64,000 bases of DNA from UBA1181 sp045600225 (GCA_045600225.1 JAZRXL010000072.1:62001-126000), one strand, 5' to 3'. Positions 1-8,410 are shown, counted from the first letter of the stretch. Notes: generated by a model from the sequence alone, not told the origin. A program made the numbers and translations.

Positions 1-228
1 GAAGCTCTGTTGCAGGAAGCTGGCGCCACACTCGATAATATGGCCCATTTGTTTGTCTATCTCCGAGACATCGCCGACTATCGTGTGGTGAACGAAATGT
101 TTGAAAAGCGTTTCCCTAACACGCCTAAACTAATTCTTCTTGCCCCAGTCTGCCGTCCCGGATGGTTGATCGAGATGGAGGGAATAGCCATTGTGGATAA
201 TGATGAGAAACAATACCTGAATTTCTGA
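1..228 (+). CDS. Rid/chorismatase-like protein, C-terminal end only (5' truncated by window)
   Basis: The frame is open from base 1 and ends at TGA 226-228, so only the last 75 residues are present. They contain the Rid (YjgF)-type ending YLRD...DY...F...P, then VCRPGWLIEMEGIAI. The complete protein at 24328-25488 ends almost identically (YLRDLTDY, VCRPTWLIEMECIAI), so the two are paralogues. In that family a Rid-like C-terminal half follows a chorismatase-like N-terminal half. The substrate is unknown. The upstream part lies outside the window, so operon context cannot be judged. Confidence 0.75.
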   Translation, partial: EALLQEAGATLDNMAHLFVYLRDIADYRVVNEMFEKRFPNTPKLILLAPVCRPGWLIEMEGIAIVDNDEKQYLNF

Positions 229-235
229 AGACCGA

Positions 236-346
236 ATGACAGATCATTTTATTGTTATATTAACTGAAAATATTCCAGCGGGCAATTATGTTGTAGTGCT
301 GAAATATGGTGGACAAAAGGTCACAACTAAATTGGTTGTAAAGTAA
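236..346 (+). pseudogene. Remnant of a type IX secretion C-terminal sorting domain
   Basis: A 36-codon frame from ATG 236 to TAA 344-346. After a few unremarkable residues it reads NIPAGNYVVVLKYGG, then a lysine and a TTKLVVK ending. This is the pattern of a type A type IX sorting domain: PxGxYxV, a short turn with G, then K-x-V-V-x at the very C-terminus. Such domains normally close cargo proteins of several hundred residues. Here nothing but the tail is left, directly after the stop of the preceding gene. I infer the decayed 3' end of a lost cargo gene. It could also be a chance short frame, but the match is close and ends exactly at the stop. Confidence 0.6.
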
Positions 347-360
347 AAATTATGAAATTT

Positions 361-395
361 GAGGGGGATTTGAAACAAAATTTCAAATCCCCCTC
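361..395. terminator. Perfect 15-bp hairpin between convergent genes
   Basis: Arms 361-375 and 381-395 are exact inverted complements around a 5-base loop. The hairpin sits between the plus-strand frames ending at 228/346 and the minus-strand sufE ending at 406. A long U-run is lacking on both sides, but position and stem strength suggest a shared bidirectional terminator. Confidence 0.65.
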
Positions 396-405
396 TTCCT
401 ATGAT

Positions 406-831
406 TTAATCCTCATATTGTGCTTTGAATGCTAACGCGTACATTCGCATTTGCTTGATCATTGCCAGCATTCCATTGGAACGGGTAGGAGAGAGATGCT
501 CTTTAAGTCCAATCTGATCGATGAAGTAAAGTTCAGTATCTAAGATCTCGCTTGGTGTATGACCAGACATTACCTCGACCAACATGCTTACGATACCGCC
601 AGCAATGTCGGTGTTGCTTTCTCCTTGGTAGAAAACAAATCCATTTTTGTATTCGGCATGAACCCATACCTTGCTTTGGCATCCTTCTATCAGGTGTTGA
701 TCATCCTTGTATTCTTCGTCGATGCCTTTGTTGGCCATTCCTTTGTCGATAATCAACTGGTATTTGTCTAACCAATCCTCTAAAAATTCAAATTCAGATA
801 TTATCTGTTCTTGTTTTGCTTCTATTGTCAT
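406..831 (-). CDS. sufE: SufE family sulfur acceptor
   Basis: A 141-residue protein that accepts persulfide sulfur from the cysteine desulfurase and passes it on for iron-sulfur cluster assembly in the cytoplasm. The acceptor cysteine is C51 in the conserved IEGCQSKVWV segment, the position expected for SufE. The length is typical. It lies 11 bases downstream of sufS on the same strand, so the two are cotranscribed and form a matched pair. The rest of the Suf machinery (sufBCD) is not in the window. The start is the only ATG before the conserved region. Confidence 0.93.
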   Translation of the reverse strand: MTIEAKQEQIISEFEFLEDWLDKYQLIIDKGMANKGIDEEYKDDQHLIEGCQSKVWVHAEYKNGFVFYQGESNTDIAGGIVSMLVEVMSGHTPSEILDTELYFIDQIGLKEHLSPTRSNGMLAMIKQMRMYALAFKAQYED

Positions 832-842
832 AATCTGGTTAT

Positions 843-2069
843 TTATCTTCGTCTAAACATCTTTGCTGCTCTTTCTATGCCGGCAACAAGAATGTCAATC
901 TCTTCTTTTGTATTGTAAAGTGCAAATGATGCTCGCACGGTGCCTTCAATTTCGAATGCTTTCATTACTGGTTCTGCGCAGTGGTGCCCTGTTCGAACTG
1001 CAATTCCAAGCTTGTCGAGTATTGTTCCCATATCGTATGGATGTATATCTCCAACGAGGAAAGAAACGAGTCCGCTTTTATTTTCTGATTCTCCAATGAA
1101 GCGCATTCCTTCTATCTGTTTCATCCTTTCTGTTGCATATTGTAGCAACTCGTGCTCGTATTGGGCAATATTGTTAATACCAATGTTTGAAACATAGTTT
1201 AGAGCAGTGGCTAATGCTGTGGAGCCGATATAGTCGGGTGTGCCCGCCTCAAATTTGAATGGTAGTTCGTTGAATGTGGTTTTCTCAAAAGAGACGTTCT
1301 TAATCATCTCTCCGCCTCCTTGGTATGGGGGAAGTTTGTCCAACCATTTTTCTTTCCCGTACAACACTCCAATGCCTGTCGGTCCATATACCTTGTGCCC
1401 TGAGAATGCAAAGAAATCAACATCCAGGTCTTGCACATCAACGGCTGTATGAGGGGTAGACTGAGCTCCATCCACTAATACAGGAACATTGTGTGAGTGT
1501 GCTATCTGAACAATCTGTTTGATAGGGTTTACGGTTCCCAATGTATTAGATACTTGTGTTACGGAAACCAATTTTGTTTTGTTGGAGAATAGTTTCTCCA
1601 ACTCATCTATTTTAAGGACTCCCTTCTCATCAAAAGGAATCACTCGAAGTTTTATGTTCTTAATGCTTTGTAGTAGTTGCCAAGGAACAATGTTGGAGTG
1701 GTGTTCCATCTGGCTTACGATGATCTCGTCGCCGTCGTTGCATTGGCTCAATCCAAAGGAGTGTGCTACCAAGTTAATGGCTTCTGTCGTTCCTCTGGTG
1801 AAGATAATCTCGTGGGGGTGTTGTGCATTGATAAATCGCTGTACGGTTTTTCGTGCCTCTTCGTGAGCCTCTGTAGCTTGTTGACTGAGGAAGTGAACTC
1901 CACGATGAATGTTTGCATTGCAATCGTAATAAGCGTTGGCAATCGTGTCTACCACGCATTTGGGTTTCTGGGTGGTAGCTGCATTGTCAAGATAAACGAG
2001 GGGCTTTCCGTAGATCTCCTTTTTCAGGATGGGAAAATCAGCTCTGATTTTTTCTATATTGATAGCCAT
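843..2069 (-). CDS. sufS: Cysteine desulfurase SufS
   Basis: A 408-residue PLP enzyme that removes sulfur from cysteine, giving alanine and an enzyme-bound persulfide that SufE collects. PLP lysine K226 lies in SGHKVYGPTG and catalytic cysteine C364 in RTGHHCAEP, the same numbers as in E. coli SufS. The RTGHHCAEP loop marks the group II (SufS/CsdA) type rather than IscS. First gene of a two-gene operon with sufE. A -7 element of the Bacteroidota type lies about 20 bases before the start. Confidence 0.96.
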   Translation of the reverse strand: MAINIEKIRADFPILKKEIYGKPLVYLDNAATTQKPKCVVDTIANAYYDCNANIHRGVHFLSQQATEAHEEARKTVQRFINAQHPHEIIFTRGTTEAINLVAHSFGLSQCNDGDEIIVSQMEHHSNIVPWQLLQSIKNIKLRVIPFDEKGVLKIDELEKLFSNKTKLVSVTQVSNTLGTVNPIKQIVQIAHSHNVPVLVDGAQSTPHTAVDVQDLDVDFFAFSGHKVYGPTGIGVLYGKEKWLDKLPPYQGGGEMIKNVSFEKTTFNELPFKFEAGTPDYIGSTALATALNYVSNIGINNIAQYEHELLQYATERMKQIEGMRFIGESENKSGLVSFLVGDIHPYDMGTILDKLGIAVRTGHHCAEPVMKAFEIEGTVRASFALYNTKEEIDILVAGIERAAKMFRRR

Positions 2070-2091
2070 TACATTGTTTTCTTTGGTTATG

Positions 2092-2099
2092 CAAATTTA
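2092..2099 (-). promoter_or_regulatory. -7 element of the sufSE promoter
   Basis: Read on the minus strand this is TAAATTTG, a perfect match to the Bacteroidota -7 consensus TAnnTTTG. It lies 23 bases upstream of the sufS ATG. I find no clear TTG at the -33 spacing, so the assignment rests on the -7 box and its position alone. Confidence 0.5.
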
Positions 2100-2126
2100 A
2101 GAAAAACAATTGAAGAGAGTGGGCTT

Positions 2127-4535
2127 TTATTCAAATTTGTAGCTTACAGTGATACCTAATTGCCTTGGTTTTCCCTTTTGGCAGTAGTGGTTGCCAAGAT
2201 TGGTGAAAGAGTAGGTATCATAGGTTTTGTTTGCAAGGTTCTTTGCCCAACCCTTTATGCTAAGTTTCTTCCATTCTGCTGTAATGTTGGCATTGAATAG
2301 AGAATAGAATTGTTGGCTGTAGATGTTATCCTCGTTCCAGTACACTTTTCCATATCCTTTCCAATCGGCTGCAAAGACGATATTGTCCAACCATTTTTGG
2401 TTGCAACGGAATTTGTATTGAAAATCCAATCCAATGGTATTAGCTGGTGCGAAAGGAATGGTCTTTCCTTTGTAGTCAACTCCATCGTGTTCGAATTCTA
2501 CAAATTTTGCATTGGTGTATCCGTATGAACCTTCAAAGTTGAATACGTTGTGCGTGTTAGGATTGGTGTGTTGATAGTTTACTGAAAGTTCTCCACCAAC
2601 GCTTCTGCTTTTTCCTGCATTGATAATCATACTTCCTGTATTCTTTCCGAATGGGAATGTAAGTATTTGTTGGTCTTTACAAGTAATGTAAAAGAGTGAA
2701 AAATCGATGTTAAATTCCTTCTTTGGTGAAAGGAAGTGACCTCCCAATTCAAAGTTCCAGCTCTGCTCGGAATCGTAGGCAATATTCTCTGTGTAGTCGT
2801 AGATAGGTGCGCCCGTTTCTTCAACCTTTATTCCTACATTGTCTAGCATTGTGTTCATAATACGGTTTTGTATTATATCAGAGAAAAGAAGCGTGTTGAA
2901 ACCACCTGCTTTGTGTCCTCTTGCTGCGTAAGCATAAAGGTTGCAATATTGGTTGAAGTTGTATTGTGCAGAGAACTTAGGTAAGGCTTGGAAGTCGGAA
3001 ATAGCCTGGTCTCCATAAAAATGGGTGTTAATGTTCTCATACTTCTTCATGGCAAGTGATATGTAATATTCCATATCGTTTTGACTCAAATAGTTGAGTG
3101 TGGAATGTTCGTAGTCTAAACGAAGACCAGCTGCGAATTCCCAATTGTCTACCTTGAACTCGGATTGGTGGTAAACGGCTGCTCCGATGGTAGGGATTTC
3201 AAACTCGTTGGTAACCGTCAACTCATCCCCTTTGATACTCAACATTCCATTTGTGTATTTGGTTTGGATAGCATTGTTGATGTTTGAACAGAATAGAGCC
3301 TCCATGCCATCTTTGTGGTAGGTGATAGGAGAGTCGTTTTTGTTGTGTTTGAAGAATACCCAAAGACCATTCTTCCAGTTCCAGATGCGATCTTGGTTGG
3401 TGGTAGAACGGAAGTTGAACTCGTGAGAGATGGCATGCTCTTTTTGGGTTTCGTTTCTGCTTATCAAAGACTCTTTTGAATAGTCAGGGTCAATGCGAAC
3501 CTCATCAGATAGGAACTGATAACCTGTGATACTTGCAAAGATGAACTTGTCGTAGTGGTATTGGATTACCAAACCATCAGATATGTTCATTCTCTTGTAC
3601 ATATTCTCGCCGTCGTAGGCGATAGGTTGCGTCTGATCGTATCTGTCAGTGAATGCATATGGGTAACCACCCTCTTTTAAGAAACCTCCCGAAAACACAT
3701 TGTCTACAGTAAATCTCTCTCTTGGAGTCATTATGATACGGGCACGAGCACTAACGCTATTGTGTGGATCACACTTCTTGCCTGTGTACTCATTAGTAAA
3801 GAAGCCATTGGTATGCTTTACGTTAGCGGCAACGGAGAATGCAAGGTTCTCTTTTGGTTTTTGATAGGTTGATCCCTTTATCTTTACTGTGTTTGCTGTA
3901 GAGTAATCAGCCGAAACGCGAGTTCCTTGGTAGGTGAGTGGGGATAATGTATAGACATTGAGCACACCCATCATGGAGTTTCGTCCGGTAGTGGTTCCTT
4001 GTGGTCCACGAAGCATCTCAATACGCTCGACATCAAACAAATCGGCATCAAATGCATTCTTGTTTAGCGTTGGCACATTATCGATGTTCATGCCTACGAC
4101 AGGAGTACCTGACATAGATCCGAAACCTCTGACAAAGATGGCGGAAGTCATGCTGGAACCAAAGTCTGGCATAAAAAAGTTAGGAGATTTACCACTGACA
4201 TCTTTTACAGACTTGATCTCTCTGTACTCTAATTGATTTTCTCCAAAAGAGGTGAAGGCTGTTGCTTGCTCTTGTAGTGACTTGCTATCACGAAGGTTCG
4301 CAATGACAACAAACTCTCTTAGGAAGTGCATCACAGGGTCGTCGGCGATAGTGTCTCCACTAGACAACCACTCGGCCAAATCACTCATTGTCACTTCTCT
4401 TTCTCTAACAACGGTTCCATCTGGTCTGCGTTCCCATTCTCCCTTTTTCAGTTCTTCTTTTGCTTGAATACCACAGAATGCAGTAAGGCACATTAGTGCC
4501 ATCAATGTGTATCTTAGTTTTGAAATATATTTCAT
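2127..4535 (-). CDS. TonB-dependent outer-membrane receptor (paralogue 1)
   Basis: An 802-residue receptor with a signal peptide (cleavage near GIQA, residue 25), a plug domain and a 22-strand-type beta-barrel. The plug shows SAIFVRGFG, NIDNVPTLNKNAFDADLFDVERIEMLRGPQGT and the usual Arg-Gly-Pro-Gln-Gly motif. The barrel ends in an aromatic-rich C-terminus (GITVSYKFE). It is clearly paralogous to the receptor at 5162-7438, sharing NKNAFD, LSPxTYQG and AAxGxKAGGFNT blocks. It lacks the SusC carboxypeptidase-like domain and has no SusD neighbour, so a siderophore, haem or cofactor receptor is more likely than a glycan importer. About 60 residues between the signal peptide and plug (ERRPDG, TMSDLAEWLSSGD) have no counterpart in paralogue 2. 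Own promoter at 4578-4608. Substrate unknown. Confidence 0.9.
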   Translation of the reverse strand: MKYISKLRYTLMALMCLTAFCGIQAKEELKKGEWERRPDGTVVREREVTMSDLAEWLSSGDTIADDPVMHFLREFVVIANLRDSKSLQEQATAFTSFGENQLEYREIKSVKDVSGKSPNFFMPDFGSSMTSAIFVRGFGSMSGTPVVGMNIDNVPTLNKNAFDADLFDVERIEMLRGPQGTTTGRNSMMGVLNVYTLSPLTYQGTRVSADYSTANTVKIKGSTYQKPKENLAFSVAANVKHTNGFFTNEYTGKKCDPHNSVSARARIIMTPRERFTVDNVFSGGFLKEGGYPYAFTDRYDQTQPIAYDGENMYKRMNISDGLVIQYHYDKFIFASITGYQFLSDEVRIDPDYSKESLISRNETQKEHAISHEFNFRSTTNQDRIWNWKNGLWVFFKHNKNDSPITYHKDGMEALFCSNINNAIQTKYTNGMLSIKGDELTVTNEFEIPTIGAAVYHQSEFKVDNWEFAAGLRLDYEHSTLNYLSQNDMEYYISLAMKKYENINTHFYGDQAISDFQALPKFSAQYNFNQYCNLYAYAARGHKAGGFNTLLFSDIIQNRIMNTMLDNVGIKVEETGAPIYDYTENIAYDSEQSWNFELGGHFLSPKKEFNIDFSLFYITCKDQQILTFPFGKNTGSMIINAGKSRSVGGELSVNYQHTNPNTHNVFNFEGSYGYTNAKFVEFEHDGVDYKGKTIPFAPANTIGLDFQYKFRCNQKWLDNIVFAADWKGYGKVYWNEDNIYSQQFYSLFNANITAEWKKLSIKGWAKNLANKTYDTYSFTNLGNHYCQKGKPRQLGITVSYKFE

Positions 4536-4577
4536 TTTCTATGCTGATGTTGTGCTACTTTGTTTCAATAATAACTA

Positions 4578-4608
4578 CAAATATATAAAAGAAGTAGAAA
4601 AAATCAAG
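4578..4608 (-). promoter_or_regulatory. Promoter of TonB receptor 1
   Basis: On the minus strand: CTTG (4605-4608), exactly 19 bases, then TATATTTG (4578-4585). This matches the Bacteroidota -33/-7 promoter. Transcription should start near 4571, giving a leader of about 35 bases before the ATG at 4535. The -33 box is the terminal CTTG of the terminator hairpin belonging to the upstream gene, so the two signals overlap physically. Confidence 0.75.
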
Positions 4609-4642
4609 CGAGGCGCGTAAAATATTTTACGCGCCTCGCTTG
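4598..4642 (-). terminator. Rho-independent terminator after the receptor 2-lipoprotein operon
   Basis: A perfect 38-base palindrome (4605-4642), GC-rich at the base and AT-rich at the tip, is followed on the minus strand by six U residues (4603-4598). It lies 26 bases past the stop of the lipoprotein gene at 4669. No U-run follows on the plus strand. Confidence 0.88.
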
Positions 4643-4668
4643 TGATAAACCGAATGGAGGTTTCGATT

Positions 4669-5136
4669 TTAGTTTTTGTTACCAAGATAATGGGTAGGGT
4701 ATGTTCCAAATGAAAGAGAGAAATCGATTGTGTTCCCTTCTATCTTTCCTTCAATATTGGTTGCGGTGTAATCTTCGTAAGGGTTTCCTCCTAATGTAGG
4801 GACGATAGATGGAGCCTCGAAGTGTATAACTTCGCTTCCATCGTTTGCTTTTGCCTTTGTATAAGGGATGTTTGACAATACAGGAGTGATTGTCAATGGC
4901 ATTTGAGGAACGAACTTGATATTCTTCAATGTGATGTTTAGGGTGTTCTCATCGTTGAAGTTGTAGGCACATTCAATGCCTTCTGTAGTGACGTTTTCTC
5001 CGCGGAAGGTGACATCAATGCTTCCAGTGTAGAGAACTTCGCTTGTGTCCACTACGTTTGTTTCTTCCTTGTCGCAAGATGTAAAACCAACCAATGTTAG
5101 TCCGATAACTGCTAATGATAAAAATAATCTTCTCAT
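4669..5136 (-). CDS. Calycin-like beta-barrel lipoprotein
   Basis: A 155-residue lipoprotein with signal peptide and lipobox (GFTSC, C20 as lipidated cysteine). The mature part has the layout of the calycin-like lipoproteins common in Bacteroidales: an early Y-x-G-x-x-x-V strand, a middle N-T-L-x-I-x-L-K-N-I-K-F segment, a T-x-T pair and a final I-x-F-S-x-S-F strand. It lies 24 bases downstream of TonB receptor 2 and before a strong terminator, so the two form an operon. This suggests a surface or periplasmic helper that binds the receptor's ligand, which is inference. Small lipoproteins at 17859 and 17078 have a comparable layout. Confidence 0.75.
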   Translation of the reverse strand: MRRLFLSLAVIGLTLVGFTSCDKEETNVVDTSEVLYTGSIDVTFRGENVTTEGIECAYNFNDENTLNITLKNIKFVPQMPLTITPVLSNIPYTKAKANDGSEVIHFEAPSIVPTLGGNPYEDYTATNIEGKIEGNTIDFSLSFGTYPTHYLGNKN

Positions 5137-5161
5137 TTCCGTTTTTGATTATAGTGAATAT

Positions 5162-7438
5162 TTATTTTAGTTCATAATTCAAACTGACACCAAACTGTCT
5201 GGGCTTGCCTGCTTGACAAAACTGATTACCCATAGAGACGAAATAGAAGGTGTCGTAATATTTGTTTCCGATATTCTTACACCAACCTTTTAGTTGGAAG
5301 TTCCCCTTTTGGAAAATGACGGATGCGCCGAATAGGGAGTAGAATGGTTGTTTCACTTCGTTCGCCTCGTCCCAATAAATCTCGCCTATTCCTTTCCAGT
5401 CTGCTATGGCGATGATTTTGTCGAGTACCTTTCTGTTGATAAAGAAAGAGTATTGCGCTTGAATGGAAGGAGAGTGGGTTGGAGAGAATGGTACATAGTT
5501 GCCATTGTATGAGTGATGACCATCGTTAAACTCTACAAATTTAGCATTGGTATATCCATAAGAACCTGTAAGTTCTAAGTTGTTATGTGTATAATGGACA
5601 GACATCTCTCCTCCAAAGCTCCTACTTTTTCCTGCATTGGTCATCATTCTTCCGGTGTTCTTTCCTTCTGGGAAAACGGTTAGTTGCTGGTTTTTGCAAT
5701 CTATGTAGAAGAGGGATATGTCGGTGTTGAGTTGGTCTTTCGCCCAACTGAAGTGAGCGCCCAGTTCATAGGTCCAGTTGTATTCTGGATCGTATGCGAT
5801 AGCCTCTTCCGTATTGTAGTTGGCTCCTGTCATATCATCAAACTTCATGCCTAAATCTTGCATCATGTCGTCCTTCAGTTTGTTTTGCAGTATGTCTGAA
5901 AATATTTGGGTGTTGAAACCTCCGGCTTTGTACCCCTTGGCAGCATAAGCATAGATTTGGTTTTTGTCATCGATGTGATACTGAACGGCCAATTTCGGAA
6001 GTATCTCGAAGAAATCTTTTTTTGTAGTTCCATCCATCCAACTCGATAGTTGTTTATAGTCTTTCATAAGTAGGGTGAAGATGTAATGGATGTCAGTTCC
6101 ATTTTTGTATGTCATCTTTGCTTTTTCGTAGTCTAAACGTAGTCCTGCGGTGAAGTCCCACTTTCCAACGCGAAACTCAGATTGGTGGTAAGCAGCCACT
6201 CCGAATGTGGGTAGTTCGAAATTGCTGGAGATGACGAATTCGTTTTCGAGAATATCCAAGTTCTCGGTTGGAAACACCTTGTGGATGCCGTTGTTGGCAT
6301 TGTCGAGTATTAGTTGGTTGATGCCTTCCCGTTCAAAAGTAACAGGTGCGTCCATCGTATTATGTTTAAAGAACCCATAAGTTCCCGATTTCCAATTCCA
6401 CACTTTCTCTTTCCTTTTTGATTGGAAAACAAGTTCCTCGCTAATCGTATGTTCTTTTTGTTTTTGATTTAATGTGAAGATGGATTGAGGAAGAAAGTCA
6501 TTATCCAATAGCATATCATCGTTCAGATATTGGTAACTGGTGATGAAAGAAAAGTCGAATTTCTCGCGGTTGTATTTTAAGATTAAACCATCGGTGGCAG
6601 ATAGTCTGTTGTAGTGACACTCGTCGTTGTAGTTGATGGGAAGATGAGTGTCGCCGACTGTGGAACTATATGCATAGCCTCCTTGTCGAAGGAGGTTGAA
6701 AGAGAGACTGTTCTCGATGTTCAAAGAGGAAGATGTTCTCCATATCTGCCGACTTCTCAACGATAGGTTTTTGGATGGATCACACATGCTTCCATCGTAT
6801 TCGTTTGTAAAGAATCCTTTGGAATACAACGCATTGGCGGCAACGGAAAATGCAAATTTCTCTGAAGGTTTTTGGTAGGTTGAGGCTTTTATTTTAATGC
6901 TATTTCCAGTTGAATAGTCTGCTGAGAATTTAGAACCTTGGTAGGTGAATGGAGATAGTGTGTGAAGATGAATCAATCCACACATTGCGTTTCTCCCGTA
7001 TAGTGTTCCTTGTGGTCCTCGGAAGAACTCCACTCGCTGAAGGTCGAACAGGTCTGTGTCGAATGCGTTTTTGTTGAGAATGGGAACTTCGTCAACGATT
7101 AAGGCAACGACGGGTTGGTCTATTCGAGCACCAAAACCTCTGACGTAGATTGAGGATGTCATTTGCGAACCATACTCTGGGAGGTGAAAGTTGGGTACGA
7201 ACGAAGATAGGTCTTTTGTTGAGGTAACATTGATGTTGTCTATCTTCGATATGCTGAATGCATTGGCTGATACGGGCAGGTCTGATATGCCCTTCTTCTC
7301 TTTTAAGGAGGTTGTTACCTCGACCTCTTCCAATAGTTTTTCTTGAGGTTCGTCTTGTGCAAAGGCGGTGATTGGGAGTAGAAAACTTACCCATATTAGG
7401 AGTAGGCGTTTGATTGAAACGGAACGCTCCGATACCAT
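5162..7438 (-). CDS. TonB-dependent outer-membrane receptor (paralogue 2)
   Basis: A receptor of 758 residues from the chosen start at 7438, which places a normal signal peptide (KRLLLIWVSFLLPITAFAQ) at the N-terminus. An open frame continues up to 7534, but that adds a long basic stretch reaching toward a tRNA terminator. A probable TonB box lies near EEVEVTTS, followed by the plug with SSIYVRGFG, NKNAFDTDLFDLQRVEFFRGPQGTLYGRNA, and a barrel ending VSLNYELK. Tandem paralogue of the receptor at 2127-4535, with the calycin-like lipoprotein between them. Transcription passes into that lipoprotein. No SusD gene is adjacent. Ligand unknown. Energy would come from an ExbBD-TonB complex such as that at 18978-20963. 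Confidence 0.9.
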   Translation of the reverse strand: MVSERSVSIKRLLLIWVSFLLPITAFAQDEPQEKLLEEVEVTTSLKEKKGISDLPVSANAFSISKIDNINVTSTKDLSSFVPNFHLPEYGSQMTSSIYVRGFGARIDQPVVALIVDEVPILNKNAFDTDLFDLQRVEFFRGPQGTLYGRNAMCGLIHLHTLSPFTYQGSKFSADYSTGNSIKIKASTYQKPSEKFAFSVAANALYSKGFFTNEYDGSMCDPSKNLSLRSRQIWRTSSSLNIENSLSFNLLRQGGYAYSSTVGDTHLPINYNDECHYNRLSATDGLILKYNREKFDFSFITSYQYLNDDMLLDNDFLPQSIFTLNQKQKEHTISEELVFQSKRKEKVWNWKSGTYGFFKHNTMDAPVTFEREGINQLILDNANNGIHKVFPTENLDILENEFVISSNFELPTFGVAAYHQSEFRVGKWDFTAGLRLDYEKAKMTYKNGTDIHYIFTLLMKDYKQLSSWMDGTTKKDFFEILPKLAVQYHIDDKNQIYAYAAKGYKAGGFNTQIFSDILQNKLKDDMMQDLGMKFDDMTGANYNTEEAIAYDPEYNWTYELGAHFSWAKDQLNTDISLFYIDCKNQQLTVFPEGKNTGRMMTNAGKSRSFGGEMSVHYTHNNLELTGSYGYTNAKFVEFNDGHHSYNGNYVPFSPTHSPSIQAQYSFFINRKVLDKIIAIADWKGIGEIYWDEANEVKQPFYSLFGASVIFQKGNFQLKGWCKNIGNKYYDTFYFVSMGNQFCQAGKPRQFGVSLNYELK

Positions 7439-7549
7439 TGATTGGCATGAATAGATTTTCCTGATTGAAAATAATTTTCTGCCAGGTTGATATTTACGTT
7501 CCATTTCTCTATCTCTGTGCCTTTGTTGGTACATAGGTAAGTCATTTGA

Positions 7550-7582
7550 TAAAAAAAGAGCGCACCCATTTGGCTACGCTCT
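7550..7582 (-). terminator. Terminator downstream of tRNA-Cys
   Basis: On the minus strand AAGAGCG pairs with CGCTCTT around a 13-base loop and runs into seven U residues (7557-7551). It begins directly after the CCA end of the tRNA and ends the tRNA transcript before the TonB receptor gene. Confidence 0.85.
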
Positions 7583-7656
7583 TGGAGGTTCCTAGCAGAT
7601 TCGAACTGCTGTAAACGGTTTTGCAGACCGGTACCTAACCGCTCGGCCAAGGAACC
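7583..7656 (-). tRNA. tRNA-Cys (anticodon GCA)
   Basis: The minus strand folds as a complete cloverleaf. The acceptor arm is GGTTCCT/AGGAACC, the D arm contains GCGGTTAGG, the anticodon loop is CTGCAAA with anticodon GCA, and the T arm contains GTTCGAATC. Discriminator U73 is followed by a genomically encoded CCA (7585-7583). It has its own promoter (7672-7703) and terminator. Confidence 0.97.
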
Positions 7657-7671
7657 TTTTGTTTTGCGGTG

Positions 7672-7703
7672 CAAATTTAGAACAATGTTTCGGAATTTCC
7701 AAA
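7672..7703 (-). promoter_or_regulatory. Promoter of tRNA-Cys
   Basis: On the minus strand TTTG (7700-7703), 20 bases, then TAAATTTG (7672-7679): a full match to the Bacteroidota promoter form. Predicted transcription start near 7665, a few bases before the mature 5' end of the tRNA. Confidence 0.75.
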
Positions 7704-7738
7704 TTTTATTTTGTGTTTTTTTGAAGTACTCCTCGTGC

Positions 7739-8389
7739 CTAATTGTGATTTTGTTCTGAATTTTCTTTTTGAAGATAATGGTTAAACTCATCTATCCAAT
7801 TCTCACTATCCTTTACGAAGAATGTTTTCATCCCTACTTTTTCTGCACCCACCAGATTTTGTTGTCTGTCGTCGACAAAGATGGTTTCTGAAGGATTCAT
7901 TCCTTTGTCGTTAATGACATATTGATAGATGGCTGGATCTGGTTTAGAGAAACCTATGTCGCAACTTACATATAGTTTATCAAAATAGGAGTAAAAAGGT
8001 TTTCCTTCTGGGGCAAACTCCTCACCACGGATATAGCTCATCATAAATGGGTTGTTGTTGGTGAGCATATACACATTGTATCCCTTCTCTTTCCAACTTT
8101 CAAGTTGTGACAATATTTTCGGAGTAAGGTGAGAGAAGAATCCCCACCATGCATAAGCAATCTGTTCAAAGGTTATGTTTTGACCGCATAGGTCGGATAC
8201 TTTCTTTAAAAAGTCCTCGACGGAGATGCCCCCGTCTTCTACCTCTCCGAATATTCCTCCCCAATTCTTTCCCTCTTCAAAGTACTTCTCTGCAGAAGGA
8301 ACACCCAAGGCTGCAAAGCGTCTGACGGCTTCTTCGTGTTGACTTACACTCAATACGCCACCCCAATCAAAAATTAAGTTCTTTATCAT
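7739..8389 (-). CDS. HAD-superfamily hydrolase (YihX-like phosphatase)
   Basis: A 216-residue HAD protein. Motif I is FDWGGVLS with nucleophile D8, where the GGV form in place of the second Asp is typical of YihX-like sugar-phosphate phosphatases. Motif II is MLTNNNP, the motif III lysine lies in GFSKPDP, and motif IV is FVDDRQQN. A helical C1 cap lies between residues 15 and 100. It follows the YfcE-type phosphodiesterase by 21 bases on the same strand. Substrate cannot be read from sequence; a small phosphorylated sugar or nucleotide is likely. Confidence 0.85.
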   Translation of the reverse strand: MIKNLIFDWGGVLSVSQHEEAVRRFAALGVPSAEKYFEEGKNWGGIFGEVEDGGISVEDFLKKVSDLCGQNITFEQIAYAWWGFFSHLTPKILSQLESWKEKGYNVYMLTNNNPFMMSYIRGEEFAPEGKPFYSYFDKLYVSCDIGFSKPDPAIYQYVINDKGMNPSETIFVDDRQQNLVGAEKVGMKTFFVKDSENWIDEFNHYLQKENSEQNHN

Positions 8390-8410
8390 TTATACTTCAA
8401 ACTAAGTTGC

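Noticed and set aside
2127..7438. The receptor pair as a SusC/SusD polysaccharide utilisation locus
   Set aside because: No SusD-like gene, no carboxypeptidase-like domain in the receptors, and no glycan enzymes next to them; the GH3 gene is in a separate operon beyond a tRNA.
7438..7534. Upstream extension of TonB receptor 2 to 7534
   Set aside because: It adds 32 basic residues before a normal signal peptide and begins just past the tRNA terminator.
7583..7656. tRNA-Cys as an integration site for a mobile element
   Set aside because: No integrase, no repeated 3' tRNA end, and flanking genes are ordinary chromosomal genes.
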